A stretch of 34,574 nt of DNA, taken from the IMG/VR virus record IMGVR_UViG_3300034198_013190, positions 1-34,574 of that record; one strand, written 5' to 3'. Origin of the DNA: a virus. This document shows positions 21,668 through 28,032 of the stretch, piece by piece. The translations under genes were made by a program, and so were the position numbers. The number at the start of each line of letters is the position of its first letter. Positions within the stretch are counted from its first letter, which is position 1. The notes beneath the pieces were generated by a model. It searched no databases. It saw only the letters and a program-made list of their open reading frames with translations, and was not told the DNA's origin.

Positions 21668-22005
21668 TGATTAGTTCCTTGGGTAACTCTGACGCCTTGC
21701 GGGTCAATATCGATTGATTGCGGCCAAAGGGTAAATTCCTGCAATGAAATGCTATTGGTTTCGCTTCTCTTGGTTTGACTAACCGGCTTGTTGGTAGCTA
21801 TTACTGATCTTGTTGTTCTTGTCAAACCGGCTTCGTCAATCCAACGAGCAACAAGTTTGGCATAAGATCCCCCGGTTTTCTTTGGGCCAAACAACGTGCG
21901 TTGAATTTCACTCAAATTTATTTTGCCTATGGTTGCCAACTGCCTTTTGGCCATCATGACGGCAAGCAACCTGTTTTCATTGGTGTCGTAATCTGCCATT
22001 ATCAT
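21496..22005 (-). CDS. Hypothetical protein with helical DNA-binding-like N-terminus
   Basis: The start is ATG 22005 (MIMADYDTNENRLLAVMMAK) with GGAGG eight bases upstream. Residues about 10-75 (LLAVMMAKRQLATIGKINLS, 'SYAKLVARWIDEAGLTRTTR') look like a helical, possibly helix-turn-helix, domain. The last 57 residues lie over the 64-residue gene in another frame and have shadow-like composition. Either the overlap is real or a frameshift hides the true end near 21668. Confidence 0.5.
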   Translation of the reverse strand: MIMADYDTNENRLLAVMMAKRQLATIGKINLSEIQRTLFGPKKTGGSYAKLVARWIDEAGLTRTTRSVIATNKPVSQTKRSETNSISLQEFTLWPQSIDIDPQGVRVTQGTNQCDNVTSKQPLKNAAALPHWLSGILKTRQSQALPKTRPTSGDMPSMQSAAFASCGSR

Positions 22006-22018
22006 TGATCCGCCCTCC

Positions 22019-22636
22019 TCAGAATGGTGCATCTTCAGCCGTTGGGTCGATCTTATGACCACCGGGGGCTGCTGCCCGATATTCCTTCACTGGTGCCGAC
22101 TGCCCTGTCAGCTCGTGGCATTGGGCAGCCTGCTTGACAATCCATTCAGGTACACCATCGCGAGGTGGGTCGTCATACGACCAGGCGAAGATGTCGCAGT
22201 TTGGGTCAAATGGTGCCATGCCTCTCGGCAGTCGGCCAAGGCTGGCGACGTTTGCATAGGTCTTGTCACCTTTGACGGTATGGGTGATCGTCACCATCAC
22301 ACGCAGATTCAGCAGCGTTTCAGGGTCAAGTTGACCACCTTCCGGCGGCCACCCACTGCCCAGAACTGGTTTGAACAGTTTGGTGAGGCCAGCCTTTTCG
22401 CCCAGGCTGAATCCGACCGTGGTTGTGATTGTGAAAAACTTATCGCTCTGCTCGCCTAATGGCTCATCCAGAATGAATCTGATCGCCAGCTTCTGACTTG
22501 GCTTGTAACTTGGGTTCAACGGCGTTTGAGTGCCAAGAAAAAACAGATTCTGCACAATACCCTGATAGGTGCCTTCAGGCACCGGGGTGTAGTCGCCAGA
22601 ACCGGCAGGATTGCTTTTGAGCATTGGAATAGGCAT
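22019..22636 (-). CDS. Probable phage ssDNA-binding / DUF669-like protein
   Basis: This 205-residue protein starts at ATG 22636 (MPIPMLKSN) with GAAAGG upstream. It has 'YTPVPEGTYQGIVQNLFF', 'SQKLAIRFILDEPLGE', 'GLTKLFKPVLGSGW' and 'LLNLRVMVTITHTVKGD', the order of strands of the DUF669/DUF2815-type single-strand binding proteins of phages ('p.G.Y.a.i......k....l.i.f.i'). The acidic C-terminal end 'DPTAEDAPF' resembles the SSB tail that recruits partners. It would coat DNA during replication or recombination. Confidence 0.65.
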   Translation of the reverse strand: MPIPMLKSNPAGSGDYTPVPEGTYQGIVQNLFFLGTQTPLNPSYKPSQKLAIRFILDEPLGEQSDKFFTITTTVGFSLGEKAGLTKLFKPVLGSGWPPEGGQLDPETLLNLRVMVTITHTVKGDKTYANVASLGRLPRGMAPFDPNCDIFAWSYDDPPRDGVPEWIVKQAAQCHELTGQSAPVKEYRAAAPGGHKIDPTAEDAPF

Positions 22637-22674
22637 GTTTATTGACCTTTCTTTGGTCGGATTGCCTGACAGAG

Positions 22675-22702
22675 AAAAACCGCCACCGGGCAACATGCCC
22701 GG
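22675..22702 (-). terminator. Attenuator-like hairpin before the SSB-like gene
   Basis: On the minus strand CCGGGC-ATGTT-GCCCGG forms a six-pair stem, followed seven bases later by TTTTT. The spacing from stem to T-run makes it weaker than a full terminator, so partial attenuation is likely. It separates the two small proximal genes from the SSB-like gene. Confidence 0.4.
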
Positions 22703-22722
22703 CAGCATCAACAAGGAGCAAC

Positions 22723-22947
22723 TTACGAAGTTGCAAGGGCTGCCCTGTCCAGATCAACGGACGGGACGAATAAGAGTTGTCTGCGTTCTGCCATCAATCG
22801 GGCGTGTTCTGCCCTGCTGCCGTTGAGCAGCTTTTCACAGGCATAAATCATGATTCCGGCATTGATGCAATCTTGAGCAAATTTTTGCTTAACACGAATT
22901 GAATCAAGCTCTTCATTGATCTGATCCCATCTTTCGGCTGCGCTCAT
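22723..22947 (-). CDS. Hypothetical helical 74-residue protein
   Basis: The sequence MSAAERWDQINEELDSIRVK plus a long helix 'QKFAQDCINAGIMIYACEKL' and 'ARLMAERRQLLFVP' makes a short coiled-coil-type protein. It overlaps the first gene of the operon by four bases. No family is recognised. Confidence 0.55.
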   Translation of the reverse strand: MSAAERWDQINEELDSIRVKQKFAQDCINAGIMIYACEKLLNGSRAEHARLMAERRQLLFVPSVDLDRAALATS

Positions 22948-23285
22948 CGTGTCACCTCTTCCATCACTGCGACAGCTTCCAGCATCCGAACGATTGCCTT
23001 GCAGATTTCGCCATATTGATGATCTCGTTGATCAATGTTTCTGGTCATGACCTGGAGCGAATTGATTGACGTTTGCAGGCCCTTGATGGCCCCTACGATC
23101 ACTTCGGCCTGCTGCTTCATATCTGCCTCATGCCGATCATCCAGCGATGATTCAACGTCCTGCTGTGCTTCCTGAATTGCGAAGCGATAGCCCGCCTGCC
23201 ATTCAGCGGCGAGGGCGTCTGTTAGCTGGTCTGGCCGCCAGCCAAGTTGTTGTAAAGATTGAACTGATGACGGGGCTGCTGACAT
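22944..23285 (-). CDS. Hypothetical 113-residue protein, first gene of the early operon
   Basis: I chose ATG 23285 (MSAAPSSVQSLQQLG) because AGGAGC lies upstream and the sigma-70 promoter at 23336-23364 overlaps any longer start. The protein is helical, with 'LTDALAAEWQAGYRFAIQEAQ' and a C-terminal coiled coil of heptads ('IVGAIKGLQTSINSLQVMT', 'IVRMLEAVAVMEEV'). The role is unknown. It is the leading gene of a long co-directional operon that begins at the origin. Confidence 0.6.
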   Translation of the reverse strand: MSAAPSSVQSLQQLGWRPDQLTDALAAEWQAGYRFAIQEAQQDVESSLDDRHEADMKQQAEVIVGAIKGLQTSINSLQVMTRNIDQRDHQYGEICKAIVRMLEAVAVMEEVTR

Positions 23286-23335
23286 GCTGATTGCTCCTGA
23301 ATAGTGGGTGGTGAAATTGCTTACCGAACATACGT

Positions 23336-23364
23336 ATGATACACCTATCACGAAAATACGTCAA
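23336..23364 (-). promoter_or_regulatory. Early operon promoter (TTGACG-17-TATCAT)
   Basis: The minus strand has TTGACG, a 17-base spacer and TATCAT, followed by a roughly 45-base leader and AGGAGC before ATG 23285. The -35 region sits in GGATTGACGTAT, a 12-mer also found inside the promoter at 27454-27482. Both promoters may therefore share a regulator. Confidence 0.75.
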
Positions 23365-23396
23365 TCCCGGATAACTATTTTTATAAAAAATTTTCA

Positions 23397-23504
23397 GTTA
23401 GGGGGCAAGTTAGGGGTCAGTTAGGGGGTATGTTAGGGGTCGATGCTTTCTACAAGTCATCTGTGGTCAATGGCTTGCATGAATCAAGTTAGGGGTGTTA
23501 GGGG
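23397..23504 (+). repeat. Left iteron arm, six GTTAGGGG
   Basis: Copies start at 23397, 23409, 23420, 23432, 23488 and 23497. The outer four are spaced 12, 11 and 12 bp, about one helical turn apart. The four G-runs of the outer group are separated by seven-base gaps, so the plus strand could form a G-quadruplex. Confidence 0.9.
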
Positions 23505-23526
23505 GCAAGTCGAATTTTAGTTTTGC

Positions 23527-23562
23527 TGTGTGTGTGTGTGCGTGCGTATGCGTGCGCGTATG
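23527..23562. repeat. Alternating pyrimidine-purine (Z-DNA-prone) tract
   Basis: Thirty-six consecutive bases alternate pyrimidine and purine: TG repeats followed by CGTGCGTATG-type steps. This is favourable for Z-DNA under negative supercoiling. It lies between the two iteron arms, close to the symmetry point. Confidence 0.85.
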
Positions 23563-23580
23563 AATACAAATATTGAAACA

Positions 23581-23665
23581 CCCCTAACTTTTTGAAAAAC
23601 CCCTAATTTTATAGCGTTTAACCCCTAACTTGACCCCTAACACCACCCCTAACATCACCCCTAAC
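23581..23665 (-). repeat. Right iteron arm, six CCCCTAAC-type
   Basis: Copies start at 23581, 23600 (last base T), 23622, 23634, 23646 and 23658. The outer four are spaced exactly 12 bp. The arm mirrors the left one: two loose inner copies and four phased outer copies. Confidence 0.9.
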
Positions 23666-23672
23666 ATTCAAT

Positions 23673-23695
23673 AAAAAAAAAGGGGATTTCTCCCC
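23673..23695 (-). terminator. Rho-independent terminator of the replication operon
   Basis: On the minus strand GGGGA-GAAA-TCCCC is followed immediately by nine T. It lies just after the primase-helicase stop (23715) and keeps transcription out of the origin. The outer ATTCAA/TTGAAT can extend the pairing. Confidence 0.9.
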
Positions 23696-23714
23696 GTTGA
23701 ATGAATAAAAACGA

Positions 23715-26120
23715 TTAAAAAGCTGATTCACTGCTGGCGTTTTTATTTTCATCAAGTTTTTTGTCGATCTCAGTATCATGATCGCTTTCATCTTTGGTTC
23801 TTACGCCGATGTACCACCTAACATTGCCGGGCTTGGGAGCTATAAGACCAAGATCCTCAACCCGTTTTGTAAATAGTGGTATGGCCTTGCTTGATGGCAA
23901 AACAACAATCCCATTAGCCGACGCCCATCGCTTATAAAGGTCATAAACCTGACTTGCACGAATGCGAGTGTTTTCTTCCAGATAGCCCGGCTTTGTTTCT
24001 GTGGTCAATGTTTCGCCCCAGAACTCTGACAGCCAATCACTTGAATCCTTCACCTTTTGGCTGGAGTCTTTAATCTTGTCAGGAATTGCCAAGCCCTGCT
24101 GTCGATATTTCTTCAGGCCCTCAATTAACCAATTCAAAATGCCGCTGGCCTCGTTATTGAAAAGATATTTTTCAAACTCTGGTTTGCGGTCTTTTTCAGG
24201 AATAGTGTAGTCCCACGGCACAAATGCCAGCCGCCGCCAAATGCCTGAATCCTGACCAACGATAGAAGGCATGTGATTGGCGGCAATTGCAAATTTATGC
24301 GTCGGTGTAAAGCTCCAGAAGTTCTCGTGCATACCTCTCGCCGTGATTGTTCCATCACCCAAAATCATTTTAATTTTGGCTTCGTCCATTGCATCCGAAA
24401 TATCCGTTTCAGATGCCAGTGCAAATCTTGCCCCGCAAAGGGTAATCAATTCGGCAGGGTGTCTCTCTGTTTTTGTCTTGGCTATAAATCCCCTGGGCAT
24501 TTTTGCAAAGTAGGTACCCATCACCAAGCCGACAGATTCAAGTATGGTTGACTTGCCGTTCGCACCATCTCCGTAATTTACGACCGACTCCGACAAAGTT
24601 TTGCCTGTTAAAATCGTGCCCAGCCATCGATGCAAAAACTCCCTGATTTCATTATCAGGTTGCACCATTTTCAACGTCTCTAAAAACTTCGGGCACGTTG
24701 CGTTTTTATCGTAGCAGACAGCGGCCTGTTTGGTTGCCATGAAAGCCGGGTCATGCTGCAATAATTCCATCGTGTTCAAATCAAGAACACCATTCTTTAA
24801 ATTGATGTAATCAGGATCTGAATCAAATGCGTTTGGTGTCGTCAATATCCGATAATCAGACATGCACAGGCTTGCCGCCGCTCTAATCTTTGAAGCCGAT
24901 CCCAGATATTCATCAGGGCCAATTGCAAAGCCCTTGAAAAACTCATGATGCCTTACGTTTGATCGTACCCACATGCCGTTCTGATGATCCCAGGCGGCCC
25001 ATTGTTTCCATTCTTCAACGTATCGAAATTTAGAGCCGTGCGTTTCAATGACAATATCGGCAAATTTCAAATCCGAATATTCATCTTCCGGTATTATTCC
25101 AGCCGCTTCATTTTCAACCGTCGCCTTGACTTTTGTTTTTAATGCCTGGGCCTGATTTGACTTTATTTTGCTTTTCTTGAAATTGCTGTCGGAATTTAGA
25201 TTTGCTGGCTTTCTTGGGTTTTCTCTTGCCCATCGATAAGCGCTTTTAATTGTTGCGTCGTACTCGTTTTTAGGCAGCCCAAGCCTTGCGGCAATAATTG
25301 CACACTCTTGCATAATTGGCGCAGAGTCAATTCCTTGGCTTGCGCAGAGACTTGTTATTTTTAATGCTGATTTATGAAGTCTTTTATTTCTTTCGCCGTC
25401 CTGAGCCTGTGATAAATATTCAAGCTCACCATCAATTCCAGCCTTGAGGTAAGGATGATCAAAATCAATACCACGCCAGATTATCTCTCTTTTTTCAATT
25501 TCATATTGTATCGTCTGCTCTTGGTTTCTTTGCTTTGCAAGATCGTTTAATAACTGCTGTATCACATTCTCAGGCAAATTTGAAATTTTAATATTGCCAT
25601 CAGACGGTAGCACCCAAGCCCTGTAAGTTTTAGTCTTTTTGTGCCACGATGGCGGAATAATACTTTGTGCCATCTTGCCGCAACCAAGCCTGATTTCGAT
25701 CTGTTCATTGACTGGCTTTTCTGCTGGCCAATGCTTAACGGCACTATCAATTGCCTGTAATCTTTCGTCCCAGTGATAAAGCCAGTGAAAACCTCGTGAT
25801 GCTTTAAATGAAAGCGTGTATTCAGGCCGTGGCCCGAAAAGTTCAGTCATTGCATTAATTGCACCATCTGAATCAAGATCAATGTCAATCAATGGCACAG
25901 ATGGGCCGGGGCCTAACACCAGGCCAATGCCTATCGCCTCGCGACTTTGAAAGCATGATTTGATTTCATCAATCTTCCACTCCCTCGCCCATCCTTCACC
26001 GATAGGCTTTTTGCCTTCACCAAGACGACTGATAGGAACCGGCCAAAAACCGCAATCAATTGCAATTCTTGCCGTCTCAAGTTCGTCGGTTGCAGTTACA
26101 AGTTTTTCAAGCAAATTCAT
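23715..26120 (-). CDS. Primase-polymerase / SF3 replicative helicase
   Basis: This 801-residue replication protein has three parts. Residues about 10-190 are the primase-polymerase (AEP) domain, with acidic metal site DIDLD (79-83) and 'SRGFHWLYH' (108-116). A helical linker follows. The D5-type N-terminal region has 'LKNGVLDLNT' near 441. The SF3 helicase has Walker A GDGANGKST (517-525), Walker B 'FALASETD' (566-573), sensor Asn in 'IAANHMP' (about 615) and arginine finger 'GIWRR'. It primes and unwinds phage DNA at an origin, as P4 alpha does. The gene is A/T-rich relative to the structural genes. Confidence 0.92.
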   Translation of the reverse strand: MNLLEKLVTATDELETARIAIDCGFWPVPISRLGEGKKPIGEGWAREWKIDEIKSCFQSREAIGIGLVLGPGPSVPLIDIDLDSDGAINAMTELFGPRPEYTLSFKASRGFHWLYHWDERLQAIDSAVKHWPAEKPVNEQIEIRLGCGKMAQSIIPPSWHKKTKTYRAWVLPSDGNIKISNLPENVIQQLLNDLAKQRNQEQTIQYEIEKREIIWRGIDFDHPYLKAGIDGELEYLSQAQDGERNKRLHKSALKITSLCASQGIDSAPIMQECAIIAARLGLPKNEYDATIKSAYRWARENPRKPANLNSDSNFKKSKIKSNQAQALKTKVKATVENEAAGIIPEDEYSDLKFADIVIETHGSKFRYVEEWKQWAAWDHQNGMWVRSNVRHHEFFKGFAIGPDEYLGSASKIRAAASLCMSDYRILTTPNAFDSDPDYINLKNGVLDLNTMELLQHDPAFMATKQAAVCYDKNATCPKFLETLKMVQPDNEIREFLHRWLGTILTGKTLSESVVNYGDGANGKSTILESVGLVMGTYFAKMPRGFIAKTKTERHPAELITLCGARFALASETDISDAMDEAKIKMILGDGTITARGMHENFWSFTPTHKFAIAANHMPSIVGQDSGIWRRLAFVPWDYTIPEKDRKPEFEKYLFNNEASGILNWLIEGLKKYRQQGLAIPDKIKDSSQKVKDSSDWLSEFWGETLTTETKPGYLEENTRIRASQVYDLYKRWASANGIVVLPSSKAIPLFTKRVEDLGLIAPKPGNVRWYIGVRTKDESDHDTEIDKKLDENKNASSESAF

Positions 26121-26124
26121 GATG

Positions 26125-26907
26125 TTATGCGCCTAGTTGCTTGCGATCAAAAACTTCAGAAAAGTGTCGTTGAAGCTCTGTCATTCCTTTGCTTAAAATT
26201 TGAAATTGAGGATAACAGATACCCTTTTTGTCTGGTGGCGCTATTCCGTTTACTACATAGCCTTTTCTAACAAACTTAATACATGCTTTTGTTTCCGGCT
26301 TCTGCATGTTTTCGTCTAATTTACCCCATCCAAGCACATCTCTTATATAAGAAGCAAACTCTCGTTCAGTTTTAAAATACTTTTGACCTATGTTTTGATA
26401 GGCTGCTCTAATTCCAAATCTATTATCAGTATCAAGAAAATCCTCAAGGTTGTGTGTTAATTTCTTTAAGGTCTGATTTTCTTGTGTTAGCCTTATGTTT
26501 TCCTCGTTCTTATCTTGTAGTAATTGCAAAAACTTTGGAATTGCGGCTATAAGGCTGTTGTTGTCAGTTGGATCAATTGAAATCTGATTTGAAGATGATC
26601 GCTGAAGTCTCTGAATGAGATATTGTGCAAAATCGTATTCTTCGGAATTTGGCTCAAATGGACATCCCAAAAGCCAAGTCGGAATGCCATCAAGTGTTAT
26701 CCACATTCCTTGACCGTCATTTGAAAACGTGTGCTTGCCTTTTAAATTGATGTTTCCATCAATTCGCATTCGTTCGTCATTTGCGTTTAAAAGAAGCTCG
26801 CGACATAAATCTTTGACATTGGCGTATCTGATTCCATTGAACATACCTTTTCTAATTGAACGCCCCTGAAATTCATCATTTGACTTCAACGCTATTTCGC
26901 TGCCCAT
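26125..26907 (-). CDS. P22 Ant-like phage antirepressor
   Basis: I chose ATG 26907 (MGSEIALKSNDEF) with AAAGGA upstream; an earlier ATG at 26940 exists. Residues about 20-100 match the P22 antirepressor N-terminal domain: 'YANVKDLCRELLLN', 'MWITLDGIPTWLLGC' and 'FAQYLIQRLQR'. A coiled coil (about 125-150) and a C-terminal domain ('EREFASYIRDVLGWGK', ending 'LSKGMTELQRHF') similar to KilA-C/Ant-C folds follow. Antirepressors bind and inactivate lysogeny repressors. Here it is coupled to replication. Confidence 0.75.
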   Translation of the reverse strand: MGSEIALKSNDEFQGRSIRKGMFNGIRYANVKDLCRELLLNANDERMRIDGNINLKGKHTFSNDGQGMWITLDGIPTWLLGCPFEPNSEEYDFAQYLIQRLQRSSSNQISIDPTDNNSLIAAIPKFLQLLQDKNEENIRLTQENQTLKKLTHNLEDFLDTDNRFGIRAAYQNIGQKYFKTEREFASYIRDVLGWGKLDENMQKPETKACIKFVRKGYVVNGIAPPDKKGICYPQFQILSKGMTELQRHFSEVFDRKQLGA

Positions 26908-27076
26908 TGCTTCTAATCCTTTCTTCTTCTTCTGCCTCAAGTTCCTGAATCGCTTTGCGCTCTTCTGCTTCGTATGGATCGATAAAACCCGGCTCTGGTT
27001 CGATGTAATAGCCTTTGATCCGTCCTAGCGGCAATTCAAAAGGCACGTATCTGCGAGTCTGGTTTGCCTGATGCAT
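26876..27076 (-). CDS. Hypothetical acidic 66-residue protein
   Basis: The sequence MHQANQTRRYVPFELPLGRI is followed by 'YYIEPEPGFIDPYEAEERKA' and a charged helix 'IQELEAEEEERIRSN'. AAGGAG lies 11 bases before the ATG. It overlaps the genes on both sides by 32 and 41 bases, more than its neighbours do. It is probably a real small gene; no family is recognised. Confidence 0.5.
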   Translation of the reverse strand: MHQANQTRRYVPFELPLGRIKGYYIEPEPGFIDPYEAEERKAIQELEAEEEERIRSNGQRNSVEVK

Positions 27077-27236
27077 CTTTTTTCAATCTCCTTGATGTAT
27101 TTGGCGGTTCTCCCTTTTGCCATTTGTCATCACCTTCATAACACCACCACTTAATGCAATCGCTTGTAGAAATGAGCGATAATTCGTTGACCTGTCCTCG
27201 GTCTGTGATCACCCAAATCTTTCTTGTGACAGTCAT
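27036..27236 (-). CDS. Hypothetical 66-residue protein
   Basis: The sequence MTVTRKIWVITDRGQVNELS continues 'IKWWCYEGDDKWQKGEPP' and a basic tail. The pattern looks like a small beta-sheet domain with conserved Trp residues. The ATG overlaps the RHH gene stop (ATGA). It is the second gene of the control-replication operon. Unknown. Confidence 0.55.
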   Translation of the reverse strand: MTVTRKIWVITDRGQVNELSLISTSDCIKWWCYEGDDKWQKGEPPNTSRRLKKDASGKPDSQIRAF

Positions 27237-27403
27237 GGCTTTTGTTGATTATTTTTAACATCATCAGATTTGATGAGTTTTTTCACCGCCGTGATAACCG
27301 CAAGCCGTAATGTCATGTCATTTTTTGCACAATAGACCCGCAAATCTCTTTTAAGGTCTTGAGGCAATGCAACTTCAGTTCGCTGCTTTGTGCCTTTGCT
27401 CAT
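27233..27403 (-). CDS. Ribbon-helix-helix DNA-binding protein (candidate lysogeny regulator)
   Basis: This 56-residue protein has a beta strand 'QRTEVALPQDLKRDLRVYC' running into helix A, a turn 'KNDMT', then helix B 'LRLAVITAVKKLI': a minimal CopG/Arc-type fold. It is the first gene behind a perfect-consensus promoter, with an inverted-repeat operator in the spacer, so it may repress its own operon. The stop overlaps the next start. It may pair functionally with the divergent regulator at 27559. Confidence 0.7.
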   Translation of the reverse strand: MSKGTKQRTEVALPQDLKRDLRVYCAKNDMTLRLAVITAVKKLIKSDDVKNNQQKP

Positions 27404-27449
27404 TTGTTTAAAATTCCCCCATAATTGATTGTACGTGATATTCCGACTA

Positions 27450-27470
27450 ACGGATTATACGTCAATCCGT
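27450..27470. promoter_or_regulatory. Operator-like inverted repeat ACGGATT-7-AATCCGT
   Basis: The seven-base arms are perfect and the spacer is seven bases. The repeat covers the -10 and part of the spacer of the leftward promoter, so a bound protein would block it. Its half-site sequence reappears at the early promoter (23356-23367), and CGGATAAC is shared between 27514-27521 and 23368-23375. Confidence 0.6.
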
Positions 27471-27482
27471 AATAATTGTCAA
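27454..27482 (-). promoter_or_regulatory. Perfect-consensus leftward promoter (TTGACA-17-TATAAT)
   Basis: The minus strand has TTGACA, exactly 17 bases, then TATAAT. It lies about 50 bases upstream of ATG 27403 and is the strongest-looking promoter in the genome. A palindrome overlaps it, implying tight repression in the lysogen. Confidence 0.85.
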
Positions 27483-27509
27483 TGTATCAAAAAATCGTGG
27501 TTGTCGTAT

Positions 27510-27538
27510 TTGACGGATAACCGGGACTAATCAATAAT
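27510..27538 (+). promoter_or_regulatory. Rightward promoter (TTGACG-17-AATAAT)
   Basis: The plus strand has TTGACG, 17 bases, then AATAAT, each box one mismatch from consensus. The start would be near 27545, followed by AAGGAGGT and ATG 27559. It drives the small regulator and perhaps the integrase. It is divergent from the leftward promoter, with 28 bases between the -35 boxes. Confidence 0.7.
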
Positions 27539-27558
27539 GGAGAAAGAAAGGAGGTAAC

Positions 27559-27825
27559 ATGAGCAAAGGCGACATTTTTACCGCACGGCTTGATTTGAAG
27601 GTCGATCCTCAGATCCTTGCCGACATGGATATTGAAGTATCAAGGTTGCGGTTGTCTAAACGAATGTTTGGCAACAGGCGGCCCCGCCATGCCGCTATTG
27701 TTATGGTGGCTGTTAAACACTTTTTGGGATTGTCTGCCGATCAAAGGGATGCGGTTTACTCTAAACTAATTCCCGAACTGATCTGTCAAGAAACGATTCC
27801 AAATACACCAACTGCCACCACCTGA
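27559..27825 (+). CDS. RHH-like regulator, divergent from the replication operon
   Basis: This 88-residue protein has a strand 'FTARLDLKVDPQILADMDIE', a basic turn 'RLSKRMFGNRRPR' and helix 'HAAIVMVAVKHFLGL', similar to ribbon-helix-helix proteins with an enlarged turn. The rest ('SADQRDAVYSKLIPEL') is a short helical tail. AAGGAGGT eight bases before the ATG gives efficient translation. Its position between the divergent promoters and attP/int suggests a lysogeny repressor or integration regulator. Confidence 0.6.
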   Translation: MSKGDIFTARLDLKVDPQILADMDIEVSRLRLSKRMFGNRRPRHAAIVMVAVKHFLGLSADQRDAVYSKLIPELICQETIPNTPTATT

Positions 27826-27877
27826 TTAAATGAGTACAACCTGTGACCGACGCGACAAAACAAGCCTTTCAACGCTT

Positions 27878-27918
27878 TTCTAATCCGTTTGTCGAAGGTT
27901 CGAGTCCTTCCGGGTGTA
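27878..27918 (+). other. Putative attP: 3' part of tRNA-Arg(TCT)
   Basis: The sequence holds the anticodon loop remainder with TCT, the 3' side of the anticodon stem (TCCGT), a five-base variable loop, a perfect T-arm (GAAGG-TTCGAGT-CCTTC), the acceptor 3' strand CGGGTGT and an A. The 5' half of a tRNA is absent. Such remnants next to int restore the host tRNA after integration. The integrase starts about 115 bases downstream. Confidence 0.8.
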
Positions 27919-28032
27919 TTTTGCCATCTCATTATTTTTGTGCTATTTTCCATTTGTCACCCGCCTATATGTCAACCAGCCAACTTTCAGAGTTTCTGAG
28001 TAATGTACCTATTTATTCCCAGTTCTGCTGAT

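Larger units (their letters stand above)
23371..23670. other. Probable replication origin with symmetric iterons
   Basis: This roughly 300-bp non-coding region lies between the primase-helicase gene and the early promoter. It holds an A/T-rich stretch (23371-23396), six GTTAGGGG octamers, a 36-base alternating pyrimidine-purine tract (23527-23562) and six CCCCTAA(C/T) octamers in the opposite orientation. Phage P4 alpha primase-helicase recognises octamer iterons at its ori and crr, so this arrangement next to an AEP/SF3 protein suggests an origin. Confidence 0.65.

Noticed and set aside
22944-23351. Longer start (MIGVSYVCSV...) for the first early gene
   Set aside because: The -10 and spacer of the early promoter would lie within the coding sequence. 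The internal ATG at 23285 has a ribosome binding site.
23397-23665. CRISPR array or telomere-like repeats
   Set aside because: Repeats are only eight bases with 3-4 base gaps and occur in both orientations, so there are no spacers. The TTAGGGG likeness to telomeres is coincidental in a circular phage genome.
27843-28031. 62-residue plus-strand open frame upstream of integrase
   Set aside because: It runs straight through the tRNA remnant, has low-complexity unnatural composition and no ribosome binding site.
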